NCBI GenBank assembly: GCA_034670065.1
Contig: JAXMOG010000004.1
Location: 267,106 to 331,105 of the forward strand
Reading direction: 5' to 3'
Source of the DNA: Mesobacterium_A sp034670065
GTDB lineage: Bacteria > Pseudomonadota > Alphaproteobacteria > Rhodobacterales > Rhodobacteraceae
Length of the DNA stretch: 64,000 bases
A model generated the notes under the pieces. The model worked only from the letters and a program-made list of their open reading frames with translations, had not been told where the DNA came from and searched no databases. Made by a program: the position numbers and the translations under genes. This document shows positions 17,530-26,964 of this stretch, in pieces (position 1 is the stretch's first letter; each line of letters begins with the position of its first letter).

Positions 17530-18714
17530 TTACTCCCCAAGATCAAGTGCCGCGAGAATGTCTTGCGTGTGCTGCCCCAGAAGCGGCGGCGCAGTATCAA
17601 AACTCAGCGGTGCATTGCGAAAATTCAGTGGCGACACCACTTGCGAAACTGAGCCGCTCAGCGGATGTGGGATGTCGCGTAGCATATTGCGGTGCACAAT
17701 CTGCGCCTCTTCAAAGACGCGATCGACCGTGTTGATGGGCCCCGATGGCACCCCTGCTTTTGCAAACAGCTCGACCCACTCCGTGATCGTCTTGGTGGCC
17801 AGCGCATCTTTCAAGATCGCCTCAAGCTCGTCCAGGTTTTCCACCCGTGCAGCATTGGTGGCAAACTTGTCATTCTCTGCCAACTCAGGCTTTCCGATTT
17901 CCGCAGCAAACCGGCGGAACTGTTCATCATTGCCAACGGCAAGCACGATATACCCGTCAGCTACCGGATAGACGTTTTGCGGCTGAATATTGGGGTGTCG
18001 GTTGCCACGGCGTTCGGGTGGTTTGCCCGAGACCAGATAGTTCATCGCCTGATTGGCCAACATGGCAACCGAAACGTCCAGCATAGCCAGATCAATATGA
18101 TCACCCTTGCCGGTTTCCCCACGATTGGACAACGCAGCCAAAACTCCGATGGCGGCATACATGCCTGTCATAATGTCTACGATCGGCACGCCTACCTTTT
18201 GCGGCCCGCCACCCGGCGCATCATCAGGGGCGCCTGTAACGCTCATCAACCCGCCCATACCTTGGATCATGAAATCATAGGCGGCATCGTTCGCCATGGG
18301 GCCTGTCAGACCAAAGCCGGTCACTGAACAATAGATCAAACGCGGGTTGACCTTGGCAATTTGTTCATATCCCAGGCCCATACGATCCAACGTACCGGTT
18401 TTGAAATTTTCCAGTAAAATATCAGACTTAGCCGCCAATGCGCGCACCGCAGCCTGTCCTTCGGGGCTTTTGAGATCAAGTTCGACAGACTTCTTACCCC
18501 GGTTCACGGACAGGTAGTATCCAGCCTCCTTGGTTGGATTCCCGTCTTTGTCATTCAGAAACGGCGGTCCCCAACGGCGGGTATCGTCCCCCGCGCCGGC
18601 GCGTTCGACCTTGATCACCTCTGCCCCCAGATCGGCCAGGATCTGGCCGCACCATGGCCCGGCCATAATCCGGCTAAGATCGAGAACGCGGATATGTGAA
18701 AGCGGACCGCTCAT
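17530..18714 (-). CDS. CaiB/BaiF (class III) CoA-transferase
   Basis: 394 residues. N-terminus LSHIRVLDLSRIMAGPWCGQ, catalytic aspartate predicted at Asp180 in GVPIVDIMTGMYA, and YDFMIQGMGGLMSVTG. Activates a carboxylate by CoA transfer for the hydratase encoded downstream. Paralogue of the enzyme at 873-2099; two CoA-transferases in one island suggest either two substrates or two steps. Confidence 0.92.
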   Translation of the reverse strand: MSGPLSHIRVLDLSRIMAGPWCGQILADLGAEVIKVERAGAGDDTRRWGPPFLNDKDGNPTKEAGYYLSVNRGKKSVELDLKSPEGQAAVRALAAKSDILLENFKTGTLDRMGLGYEQIAKVNPRLIYCSVTGFGLTGPMANDAAYDFMIQGMGGLMSVTGAPDDAPGGGPQKVGVPIVDIMTGMYAAIGVLAALSNRGETGKGDHIDLAMLDVSVAMLANQAMNYLVSGKPPERRGNRHPNIQPQNVYPVADGYIVLAVGNDEQFRRFAAEIGKPELAENDKFATNAARVENLDELEAILKDALATKTITEWVELFAKAGVPSGPINTVDRVFEEAQIVHRNMLRDIPHPLSGSVSQVVSPLNFRNAPLSFDTAPPLLGQHTQDILAALDLGE

Positions 18715-18781
18715 AAATTGAAATCCTTTAATTCGTGGCCTACCCAGACCGGTCTAAGTTGGAAAAACGCACCCGTTTTGG

Positions 18782-19582
18782 TCATGTCAGTGATCGCAGG
18801 AACGGCAAAAGAGCGTTGTTAAACAGTTCGGGACGCTGGAAATTTGGAACATGGCCGGCGCTTTCAATCAGCTCGAAACGCGCCCCCTGGATGCCGCCGA
18901 ATTGTCGCTGCATCGCATCTGGCATGGCCCCATCCTCGGCTCCGGTAATGGCCAAAAATGGCAAAGCCATATCCGTAACAACATCCGTGTAATCATAGTC
19001 TTGCAGCGCAAAGGTTGCCGCAGCGAACCCTTCGACAGGCGTCGCAGCGACCATCGCTGAAAGTTTCTCAACCACCTGAGACGTTGCCGTCTCTCCGGGA
19101 AGCCAGCGTTGCGCCGTACCCGGTGCAATATGGGCCATTCCTTTGTCGCGCGCGGTGTCTCGTCGCTCGCTCCAGAAGGCTTCACGACCCGGTGCACTTT
19201 TGGCCACGCCATCAACGGCTACGAAGGCCTGGAACCGGTCTGAAGCCTGCCCAAACGCCGCCAATCCTGTGGGAACCCCCATCGACAAACCCAGGAAGAT
19301 ACAGCGCGACTCGTCGAACGCATCCATCAGCGCCAAAACATCTGAACCATAGTCGTCAAACGTCATTGGGCCGGACGTTATCGATGATTGTCCGTGGCCA
19401 CGCTGGTCATAGCGCAGAACGGATACAACACGGGTCAAATCCGCGATCTGGCTATCCCAGACGCCAAGGTCGGTCATCACAGAGTTGGACAGAACAAGCG
19501 TCGGTGCGCCGCTTGGCCCCGCATGGAACCGGGCGTTCAAATGCCCTCCATCTGCCAAAGCGACTTTGATTGCGTCACTCAC
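18782..19582 (-). CDS. Alpha/beta hydrolase, 3-oxoadipate enol-lactonase (PcaD)-like
   Basis: 266 residues from GTG 19582, chosen because GGAGGG lies just upstream; an ATG further up adds 11 residues. Fold features: VSVLRYDQRGHGQSS, nucleophile elbow GLSMG with intact Ser, and a C-terminal His in ESAGHVPNFQRPE. The pattern resembles PcaD enol-lactonases, but no other protocatechuate genes are present, so it may hydrolyse a lactone or ester of another pathway. First gene of the operon running down to 16089. Confidence 0.82.
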   Translation of the reverse strand: MSDAIKVALADGGHLNARFHAGPSGAPTLVLSNSVMTDLGVWDSQIADLTRVVSVLRYDQRGHGQSSITSGPMTFDDYGSDVLALMDAFDESRCIFLGLSMGVPTGLAAFGQASDRFQAFVAVDGVAKSAPGREAFWSERRDTARDKGMAHIAPGTAQRWLPGETATSQVVEKLSAMVAATPVEGFAAATFALQDYDYTDVVTDMALPFLAITGAEDGAMPDAMQRQFGGIQGARFELIESAGHVPNFQRPELFNNALLPFLRSLT

Positions 19583-20111
19583 AGCGCCACCCTCCGACAT
19601 TCGAAGGCTGGCCATAAAGCTGAAATCCCGCTAAACGGGTTAACGCCTGAAGCTGGCGCGCTGTCAGCCAATCTGGCCCACACCACCGCCCCAACGCGGG
19701 TTTTGGACTTTTGTTGCTCTCGCACCCTTGCCACACTGGTCGAAACTCCGCCCTAAATTTATAAAATCACTTTTATAACTTTATTGCCCAATTTCGGGTC
19801 TGTCCAGCCCTCTATATTCAGGTCGCGGTCAAAGCTGCCCGCATCACGCAACAAATTCGCACCAGTCAAGACGCCGCCATTGCCCTGCGGGGCCAATGGG
19901 AAAGCCCATGTTGGGCTGCTCAATATCGGGAATATCTATGTGGAAGCTCTGGCGAAGCATACAACTCCGCCCGTCAACGATCTTACTGATCTCTGAATGA
20001 CAGGGGAGCGCCTGCACAAAGGCTGGTCCGGGCGCACCCGGACGCGGCCCTTATCAGCGCCGCGCCAGGGGCTCTTGGTCTTTCAGCCGGTCTGTTCTAT
20101 CGGCCAGCCTG
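19583..20111. promoter_or_regulatory. 529-bp intergenic region with an AT-rich palindrome
   Basis: Holds the promoter of the hydrolase operon. TTATAAAA (19759-19766) and TTTTATAA (19771-19778) form an exact 8+8 inverted repeat around TCAC, a good operator candidate about 180 nt from the GTG start. A small GTCCGGG/CCCGGAC hairpin (20026-20043) lies 69 nt beyond the transketolase stop and could end that transcript. Short frames here have no recognisable domain. Confidence 0.45.
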
Positions 20112-22085
20112 TCAGCCGGGCTGAACCAAGCCCTGACCAATCTCTGCGATCCGTGCTGAGGTGATACCGAAATGCGCGTACAGCACCTCGGCCTTGTCCG
20201 ACGCGCCAAACCCATCCATTCCGACAAAGCGATCCCTTGGGCGCAACCAGCGTTCCCAGCCAAAGGCCATCGCCGCCTCTACCCCGATACGCGGCACTTC
20301 GCCAAGCACCTGCTGCTGATAGGCGGCGTCCTGCTGCGAAAACAGTTCCCAGCACGGCATAGAGACCACCGCCGCCGGAATGCCCGCCGCTGCCAGCAGC
20401 TTACGTGCTTCGGCGGCCAGCGCCACTTCGGTGCCCGATGCCAATAGGGTCAGCGCCCGTGCGCCATCCGCCTCATGCAGAACGTAAGCCCCTTTGAGGC
20501 TTTGGTTTTCTGCCGTGTTTTCCCGCAACGGCGGTGTGTCCTGCTTGGACAGCGCAAACAGGCTGGGCGTGTTTTGGGAGGTCATGGCAATTTCCCAAGC
20601 TTCCGCCGTTTCCACGGCACATGCCGGACGAAACACATTCATATTCGGCATCGACCGGAAACTGGCCAAGGTCTCAACCGGCTGATGAGTTGGGCCATTG
20701 CTGCCCACCCCGATGGAGTCATGGCTAAACACAAACACCGCAGGCAGGCCCATCAAGGCCGCCATGCGCATTGCCGGCCGCTCATAGTCGGCAAAAGCCA
20801 GATAGGTCACATTGACCGGACGCAACCCGCCGTGGGCCGCAATCCCCCCCGCCATCGCCCCCATCAGATGTTCACGCACCCCGCAGTGCACATAACTGCC
20901 GCTGCGATCTTGCACGGTCAGCGCCGTTCGCCCCCGTTTGTGGTTGGTTGGCGCTTCCAGATCGGCACACAGGATCAGCGTTTCCGGCAAGACATCGCTC
21001 AACGCATCACATACGTCACCCGACGACAGGATCGTCGCGCGCGGCTCCTGCGCAGCAGCGGAGCGCAAGTTTGTCGCCGTCTGCGCCCAATCGGTGGGTA
21101 AGGCCCCGGTGATCCAACGGTCGAACGCATCTTTGCGGGCATCCGTCGCATGGCGATCCGCCCAGGCCACACGCGCCGCGGCACCGCGCGCCATGGCAAC
21201 CGACCAATGCGCCCGAATGTCAGCAGGCACATCGAAAGCCGGATGCTGCCACCCCAACATGGCGCAGGCCTCTTGCCTGTCATTGGGCGTTAACGGGGCA
21301 CTGTGGCCACCACGTTGCCCTTGCAAGCGTGGAAGACCACGGGCAATCTGCGTGCGGCACGCAATCATCGACGGGCGTGGGTCTTCCTTGGCGGCGCTCA
21401 TAGCGGCATCAATCGCCTCAATATCGTGGCCATCAATACACTGCACGTGCCAACCGGCTGCACGGAATCGCGCTGGAACATCTTCGCTGATCGACAGCAT
21501 CGTATCACCATCATCGGTGATGTGATTGTCGTCCCACAAAAATGTCAGCTTACCCAACCGCAAATGCCCAGCCAGCGAGATTGCCTCTTGGCCCACGCCC
21601 TCTTGCAGACAGCCATCCCCAACGAACGCCCATGTTCGGTGATCCACCAAATCACTGCCAAATTCCGCCGCCAAGCGCGCCTCAGCCACAGCCATACCAA
21701 CGGTACAGGCGATGCCCTGCCCCAGCATTCCGGTTGTGATCTCGATCCCGGCGTGCTGCTCAATTTCGGGGTGGCCGGCACAAACAGAACCCAGCCGACG
21801 AAATGTCTTCAACGCGTCCAGAGACACCGCCGAATAGCCCGACAGATGTAGCAACGCATAGAGCAGCATCGACCCATGCCCGTTGGACAAAACCACCCTG
21901 TCGCGGTCGGGCCAAAGCGGATCAGCCGGATCAACCTTCAAATGTCGGGCGTATAAAGTGGCGGCGATTTCGGCCATGCCCAGCGGCACACCCTGATGCC
22001 CTTCTCCAGCGTTCAGGATTGAATCAATGGCCAAAAAGCGGATCGCATTTGCCATTTGCGAGATCTGCTGCGGAAAATCGGTCAC
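20112..22085 (-). CDS. tkt: Transketolase (full length)
   Basis: 657 residues, the usual single-chain transketolase. N-terminal thiamine-diphosphate domain with GHQGVPLGMAEI and the cofactor motif GDGCLQEG; a pyrimidine domain with GVREHLMGAMAGGIAAHGG (catalytic Glu) and FSHDSIGVGSNGPTHQPVE; C-terminal domain to the end. Transfers two-carbon ketol units between sugar phosphates. GTG start 22085 behind AGGAGG. The organism also encodes a two-subunit transketolase at 25058-26955, so one of the two is probably specialised. Confidence 0.95.
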   Translation of the reverse strand: MTDFPQQISQMANAIRFLAIDSILNAGEGHQGVPLGMAEIAATLYARHLKVDPADPLWPDRDRVVLSNGHGSMLLYALLHLSGYSAVSLDALKTFRRLGSVCAGHPEIEQHAGIEITTGMLGQGIACTVGMAVAEARLAAEFGSDLVDHRTWAFVGDGCLQEGVGQEAISLAGHLRLGKLTFLWDDNHITDDGDTMLSISEDVPARFRAAGWHVQCIDGHDIEAIDAAMSAAKEDPRPSMIACRTQIARGLPRLQGQRGGHSAPLTPNDRQEACAMLGWQHPAFDVPADIRAHWSVAMARGAAARVAWADRHATDARKDAFDRWITGALPTDWAQTATNLRSAAAQEPRATILSSGDVCDALSDVLPETLILCADLEAPTNHKRGRTALTVQDRSGSYVHCGVREHLMGAMAGGIAAHGGLRPVNVTYLAFADYERPAMRMAALMGLPAVFVFSHDSIGVGSNGPTHQPVETLASFRSMPNMNVFRPACAVETAEAWEIAMTSQNTPSLFALSKQDTPPLRENTAENQSLKGAYVLHEADGARALTLLASGTEVALAAEARKLLAAAGIPAAVVSMPCWELFSQQDAAYQQQVLGEVPRIGVEAAMAFGWERWLRPRDRFVGMDGFGASDKAEVLYAHFGITSARIAEIGQGLVQPG

Positions 22086-22218
22086 GCGCTGCGCCTCCTG
22101 AGTTTGGGAGTCATGTCTGTAAGGTGGGACTGACAGCTATCCGGTTTTTCAGGCAAATCCTTTGAAGTTCTTCTAACAAGAAACGATAGTTTTCTGACAG
22201 AAGTTTGCGGCCTCACCA
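22086..22218 (-). promoter_or_regulatory. Transketolase upstream region with LysR-type inverted repeat
   Basis: TTCTT (22168-22172), CTAAC, AAGAA (22178-22182) is an interrupted palindrome containing T-N11-A, the LysR-type box. It lies about 85 nt upstream of tkt and directly after the LysR gene. Weak evidence for control of tkt by that regulator. Confidence 0.3.
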
Positions 22219-23205
22219 CTACGCATCAATTTCCATGTCGATCATTCCGGAAACAACCTGTGCTGCCTCAAATCGGCACCCCATCCCTGCCAATACAGCG
22301 CGGGTCTCTTGTTCGTGCTGGCTGGCTTCTTCTGTAATCCAATCTGAAAACAGCCGGACAATGCGGCGGTTCAGGTGCCGTGGAGGACAGACAAACCAAT
22401 AGCCCGGAAACTCCACCACCGGGCATTGCGGAACAAGAGGAACCAATTCACCACGCTGCAATTCGGGCAAGCACAAAACCGCACTGTCCAGCGCTACGCC
22501 CCCGGATTGTTTTGCCATCTCGATTGCCATCGAAGACCGGTCAAAACGGAAGGGATAAAACAGGTTCTCCAGATCAATCTGATTGGACCCAAGCCACAAA
22601 TCCCAGCGGAACAGTGATTTCACGCTGTCAATCAACCGCGCGGATTTCAGTAGCGAGACAGGGTCATCCCCCTCTTTAAGCAACTGTTCACGATACGCCG
22701 GGCTGCACATGGGCAGCACCAGATCATTCATGACAGGCGCAACTGTCAGCCCTGCCCAATCGCCGTTGCCATAACGCAGGTCGGCGTCCACCATTTCGGT
22801 TTCAAAGGATGTGAAGTCAGGCGTGGCGTCAATCCGGATGGCCCAATCTTGATTTTCGTTGGCGAAATGCGCCACCCGTGGCCCCAACCAGCGTACGCCG
22901 AAACTGGGGCTCACTCGCATGGCCAACCCGCGCATATCGCGCTGACGACCAATTGCACTACGGGCGTTGCGCAAGGCCCCAAACGCGCGGGTCGTGGTTT
23001 GAAACAAGCGATCCCCGTCCAAGGTCAAAACCAACCGGCGCTTTTCACGACGAAACAAAATGACCCCGAATTGCGTCTCTAGCAGCCGGATTTGCTGGCT
23101 GACGGCAGATGGCGAAACACCCAATTCCGCCGCTGCCTTTGTGACCGTTCCCAACCGAGCCACAGATTCAAAATACTCGGTTGCTTTTAGGTTAATATCG
23201 CGCAT
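22219..23205 (-). CDS. LysR-family transcriptional regulator (GcvA-like)
   Basis: About 328 residues from ATG 23205 (TTG 23220 would add five). N-terminal winged helix MRDINLKATEYFESVARLG with KAAAELGVSPSAVSQQIRLLE, then a substrate-binding effector domain. The helix-turn-helix resembles the GcvA/AmpR branch. It precedes tkt on the same strand and lies near the COG4091/split-transketolase divergon; either could be its target. Confidence 0.9.
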   Translation of the reverse strand: MRDINLKATEYFESVARLGTVTKAAAELGVSPSAVSQQIRLLETQFGVILFRREKRRLVLTLDGDRLFQTTTRAFGALRNARSAIGRQRDMRGLAMRVSPSFGVRWLGPRVAHFANENQDWAIRIDATPDFTSFETEMVDADLRYGNGDWAGLTVAPVMNDLVLPMCSPAYREQLLKEGDDPVSLLKSARLIDSVKSLFRWDLWLGSNQIDLENLFYPFRFDRSSMAIEMAKQSGGVALDSAVLCLPELQRGELVPLVPQCPVVEFPGYWFVCPPRHLNRRIVRLFSDWITEEASQHEQETRAVLAGMGCRFEAAQVVSGMIDMEIDA

Positions 23206-23539
23206 GAACCCCTTGACCAATCTTATTTTTTTGCCGTCATTTCGCGCTCACCCGCCCAACTTTAGGGACTTCAGGTTTCAACTGACTTTCGCAAGTTATT
23301 AAGCGCAGCTTCATCTTTTCATAACCCAGACAGATCAGTCAATCTTAGAACACGCCTTGAAACACTCCACGAAATCGGAGCGCGCCAACCGAGAAAGCGA
23401 AGCTCACCGGGCACCGGTTTGGACAACACGGGAATTGCGGCTGAAAATTTGAGGCGCGGACGCGGCTGGAAGAAACACCCGGACCCGCTCAGAAAGGTGC
23501 AGACGGTATTACCGTCAGAATTGCCGCCTGCCTGCCAGC
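23206..23539. other. 334-bp intergenic stretch
   Basis: No gene supported. Near its right end GACGGT-ATT-ACCGTC (23502-23516) forms a short hairpin 24 nt after the COG4091 stop and may be a weak terminator. The left part presumably holds the LysR promoter. Confidence 0.4.
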
Positions 23540-24880
23540 CTATCCTTCCAGCAATGCGGCTTGCTGCGTCCGTATCGCGACGATATCCAAGTCTTCGGTC
23601 AGTTCCACATCATCAAAACTGACAACCTGATCGCGCTTTATCGGTTTTTTCAGCTTCACATGATTGGCCAACCCAATTGGCAAGGCATTGCGTGACACAG
23701 ACTGCCGGGCGGGGATCGCCTTGGCCCAAACCTTGTAACCGCCTTCGCCATCCAGGTAGTCGCCTGCAGCAAAATCGCCCTTGGACGTGGCCACCGCATC
23801 AGCGCGATACCGGGTAGAAGAACCTGTTGCCTCCCCGCGCAGACAGGCCGACAAAACCGACACGCTGGTCTCTAGGCCAATCAAGTGAAAGGGCCGCCAC
23901 ATCGATCCGTACCAACCCGATTTATCGGTCAGCAAGCCATACTGGGCAAAACAAGCGCGGGTGTATTCATCCGGGGCTCGGAAGGTTACAAACATTCCGT
24001 ATTGAATATTGTTCAACACCGTCCGCCCATCTGGTTCACGACTGGATGCGATGTCAATCAGACCAGTCTTTTCCAAGCGCCCGCCTTCGGACACCGGCTT
24101 AAACACCTCAGCCAAATCTTGCAGACCAGCCGGGTGAAAGGCCAATCCATCATCCGGGCAGTCCAACCCGGTCGCATTGGCCACCGCCGCCATCTCGATC
24201 GCGGCCTTGGTGCCATCTGTGAAAGAGTTGTACATTTTCGGATTGAAATCGCCGGCAGCAACCTCTTCCTCTGTCCAGCCGAAATAGCCCCAGACCGTGT
24301 CGGGCGTAGAATACCGATACGGGGGCGCAAAGTTCATGCCCTTACCCGCGGAAACCAGCTCAAATCCGCACGAATGCACCCAATCAACCAATTCGCATAT
24401 CGCGGCGGGCTGATCACCATAGGCCATGGAATACACCACGCCTTTTTGCCGGGCGCGTTCCGCCAGAAATGCACCACACAGCACATCGGCTTCGACATTG
24501 ACCATGATCACATGTTTGCCCGCATCTATCGCCGCCATGGCGTGGCGGATCCCGGCGATTGGATGCCCGGTTGCTTCGATGATGCAGTCGATCCCACCTT
24601 CGGTGCACAAGGCAGCGGCGTCTTCAGTCAGGAAAGTGGTGCCATCGCGCAGTGCGTCACCTGCGTTTTTGGCCGTGTAGCGTTCGGCCTCCCACCCGAC
24701 CCGCGCCAAAGACTCCTGCGCCCTGGTCAGGTTCAAATCGGCGATCCCCACAACGTGGTAGCCCGCAATATACTTGGCTTGCGCCAAGATCATCGATCCG
24801 AACTTGCCTGCACCGATCAATCCAACCCGAATGGGCTGCCCCTCGGCATTTCGTTTGGCCAGCATTGTTGACAGGTTCAT
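23540..24880 (-). CDS. COG4091 oxidoreductase: homoserine dehydrogenase-like Rossmann domain plus C-terminal SAF domain (DXR-like/DRL group)
   Basis: 446 residues from ATG 24880, behind GGGAGG. The Rossmann motif is VGLIGAGKFGSMILAQAK; a central region has ATGHPIAGIRHAMAAIDAGK and MVNVEADVLCG; the C-terminal segment HVKLKKPIKRDQVVSFDDVEL is SAF-like. No aspartokinase part. This family, misnamed homoserine dehydrogenase or FlgA-like, includes the Brucella DXR-like enzyme (DRL), which reductively isomerises 1-deoxyxylulose 5-phosphate; most members are uncharacterised. Divergent from the split transketolase, so an NAD(P)-dependent step on a ketose phosphate or branched sugar acid is plausible. 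Function not proven. Confidence 0.82.
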   Translation of the reverse strand: MNLSTMLAKRNAEGQPIRVGLIGAGKFGSMILAQAKYIAGYHVVGIADLNLTRAQESLARVGWEAERYTAKNAGDALRDGTTFLTEDAAALCTEGGIDCIIEATGHPIAGIRHAMAAIDAGKHVIMVNVEADVLCGAFLAERARQKGVVYSMAYGDQPAAICELVDWVHSCGFELVSAGKGMNFAPPYRYSTPDTVWGYFGWTEEEVAAGDFNPKMYNSFTDGTKAAIEMAAVANATGLDCPDDGLAFHPAGLQDLAEVFKPVSEGGRLEKTGLIDIASSREPDGRTVLNNIQYGMFVTFRAPDEYTRACFAQYGLLTDKSGWYGSMWRPFHLIGLETSVSVLSACLRGEATGSSTRYRADAVATSKGDFAAGDYLDGEGGYKVWAKAIPARQSVSRNALPIGLANHVKLKKPIKRDQVVSFDDVELTEDLDIVAIRTQQAALLEG

Positions 24881-24952
24881 TTCGCGCCTCCCGCAAAGTT
24901 TCTGGCGAAGGATAGGCCCGCCTGGGCCGCCCAACCATCGAGAACCGCCGGC

Positions 24953-24989
24953 AACTTGTTAAGTTTTGCTACCGAACTGGTTAAGTTTT
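24953..24989. promoter_or_regulatory. Tandem 15-bp operator-like repeats in the COG4091 / split-transketolase divergent promoter
   Basis: AACTTGTTAAGTTTT (24953-24967) and AACTGGTTAAGTTTT (24975-24989) differ at one base and start 22 bp apart, about two helical turns. Each contains an AACTt/AAGTT dyad. They lie mid-way between the two divergent genes and look like two dimer sites of one regulator acting on both. Confidence 0.6.
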
Positions 24990-25057
24990 TTCCATTGCTT
25001 CAATGACCCCAGCGGGCGACTGATGCCTTCGCACCGATCACTCCACAGGAGGTTGCC

Positions 25058-25909
25058 GTGGCACCACAAAGCGGATCAGCCGGATCCAATGTCAGCCTGG
25101 CACAGCGGGCCTGGGCCATCCGGCGCAATGCGCTGCTGATGGGAGAGGTTCAGGGCCAAGGCTATATCGGCCAAGCGCTTGGCGTCGCCGATGTTCTGGC
25201 TGTCAGCCATTTTCATGCAATGCGCTACCGCGCCGAAGACCCAAACTGGGAAGGGCGCGACCGTTTCTACTTGTCCATCGGCCACTATGCCATTGCCCTT
25301 TATGCGGCGATGATCGAAGCGGGCATTTTACCAGGGGATGAGATTGCCACCTACGGGATGGACGATTCACGCATGCCCATGTCTGGCATGGCCTCCTACA
25401 CACCGGGGATGGAGATCACAGGCGGGTCGTTGGGCCACGGTTTGGGCATTGCAGTGGGCGCAGCGCTTGGGCTGAAGCGTAAAGACAATGACGCCTTTGT
25501 TTACAACATGTTGTCTGACGGTGAACTGGGCGAAGGCTCCACCTGGGAAGCCGTGATGTCTGCCGTTCAGTGGAAACTGGACAATCTGATCGCCGTTGTT
25601 GATTTCAACAACCAACAGGCCGATGGCCCCACCCGTGACGCGCTGGCCCGTACGCCCGAAGCGGCCAAATGGGCGGCCTTTGGCTGGCATGCGCAAGAGG
25701 TGGATGGCAACGATCTAGATGCTTTGGTGGCCGCGTTTGACACCGCCCGCAACCACAGTGGCGAACAACCCCGCGTGATCATTTGCAACACCAAGATGTG
25801 CAAGGGCATCCCTTTTTTGGAAGCGCGTGAAATCACCCATTTCATCCGCGTTGAACCGGATGAATGGCAGATGGCGCTGGAAATTCATGACGCGGAGAAA
25901 CCGGAATGA
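25058..25909 (+). CDS. Transketolase-like N-terminal subunit (thiamine-diphosphate binding)
   Basis: 283 residues, corresponding to the first third of transketolase. The cofactor motif is LSDGELGEGSTWEAVMSA followed by VDFNNQQADG; GGSLGHGLGIAVGAALG is also typical. The usual SKGH segment reads SIGHYA, a departure in a substrate-facing loop. GTG start 25058 with AGGAGG at 25046-25051. The stop overlaps the start of the C-terminal subunit as ATGA, consistent with equal synthesis of a heteromer. Split transketolases are often pathway-specific, e.g. for apulose 4-phosphate; no kinase is nearby to confirm that here. Confidence 0.9.
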   Translation: MAPQSGSAGSNVSLAQRAWAIRRNALLMGEVQGQGYIGQALGVADVLAVSHFHAMRYRAEDPNWEGRDRFYLSIGHYAIALYAAMIEAGILPGDEIATYGMDDSRMPMSGMASYTPGMEITGGSLGHGLGIAVGAALGLKRKDNDAFVYNMLSDGELGEGSTWEAVMSAVQWKLDNLIAVVDFNNQQADGPTRDALARTPEAAKWAAFGWHAQEVDGNDLDALVAAFDTARNHSGEQPRVIICNTKMCKGIPFLEAREITHFIRVEPDEWQMALEIHDAEKPE

Positions 25910-26955
25910 CGCAAGAGCCCCCATTCGGTGCCCACTCACGCCGCGTTTCAAAATACACGGCACGTACCGCACCAGGTGAAGACGGTGCACGCACCTCGGC
26001 CATGATTGCATCTCTGGATGCAGAAGGGCGCGAAACAATTGCCGCCCCCTTTGGCGAAGCCTTGTGTGACTTGGCCAAGACGCGGGACGACATCGTTGGT
26101 CTGTCTGCGGATTTGTCAAAATACACCGACATGCACGTATTCGCCAACGCCTACCCCGACCGGTTCTATCAGATGGGAATGGCAGAGCAGGTCATGATTT
26201 CAGCCGCTGCCGGTTTGGCCCGTGAAGGGTTTACGCCCTTTGCCACAACCTATGCTGTTTTTGCGTCCCGCCGGGCTTATGACTTTATCGCAATGGCCAT
26301 CGCCGAGGAAAACCTGCCGGTCAAGATTGTCTGCGCCCTGCCCGGTCTCAGCACCGGTTACGGACCCAGCCATCAAGCGACCGAAGACCTGGCCATCTTT
26401 CGCGGCATGCCGAACCTGACCATTGTTGACCCCTGTGATGCGGTTGAAACGGCCCAAGCCACCCATGCCATCGCCGATCATCCCGGTCCGGTTTATATGC
26501 GCCTGCTGCGGGGCAAAGTACCCAATGTGTTGGGGCGCTATGGCTATGAATTCAAGCTGGGCAAAGCGCAAACCCTGCGCGATGGCAACGATGTTTTGTT
26601 CATTTCGTCTGGCTTTATGACCATGCGCGTACTGGATGCCGCCGATGCTTTGGCCAAAGACGGTGTTGATTGCGCGGTTTTGCACGTACCCACAATCAAA
26701 CCGTTGGATGTGGACACCATCTCCGCCGAAGCCGCCAAATCCGGGCGCCTGGTGGTGACTGCCGAAAACCACACCGTCGTCGGCGGGCTGGGAGAAGCCG
26801 TCGCCGCAGCCCTGATGCGCAAAGGTGTTTTTGTACCGTTTCGGCAAATCGGATTGCCGGATGAATTTCTGGACGCTGGTGCTCTGCCAACCCTTCACGA
26901 TCAATACGGGATTTCGGTTTCGGCAGTGACTGCCGCCGTCAAATCCTGGCTTTAG
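25906..26955 (+). CDS. Transketolase-like C-terminal subunit
   Basis: 349 residues: pyrimidine-binding and C-terminal transketolase domains. The catalytic glutamate is in GMAEQVMISAAAGLA; TYAVFASRRAYDF and GLSTGYGPSHQATEDLA line the active site. Its partner is the N-terminal subunit upstream (4-nt overlap). The N-terminus has about 30 extra residues before the domain, so a later start is possible but ATG 25906 fits the coupling. Confidence 0.9.
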   Translation: MTQEPPFGAHSRRVSKYTARTAPGEDGARTSAMIASLDAEGRETIAAPFGEALCDLAKTRDDIVGLSADLSKYTDMHVFANAYPDRFYQMGMAEQVMISAAAGLAREGFTPFATTYAVFASRRAYDFIAMAIAEENLPVKIVCALPGLSTGYGPSHQATEDLAIFRGMPNLTIVDPCDAVETAQATHAIADHPGPVYMRLLRGKVPNVLGRYGYEFKLGKAQTLRDGNDVLFISSGFMTMRVLDAADALAKDGVDCAVLHVPTIKPLDVDTISAEAAKSGRLVVTAENHTVVGGLGEAVAAALMRKGVFVPFRQIGLPDEFLDAGALPTLHDQYGISVSAVTAAVKSWL

Positions 26956-26964
26956 GAGAATTTG

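Noticed and set aside
19784..19996. 70-codon plus-strand frame in the 529-bp gap before transketolase.
   Set aside because: No ribosome site or domain, and it would converge on tkt; left as intergenic.
23885..24871. 328-codon plus-strand frame opposite the COG4091 gene.
   Set aside because: No domain; antisense of a clear Rossmann/SAF protein.
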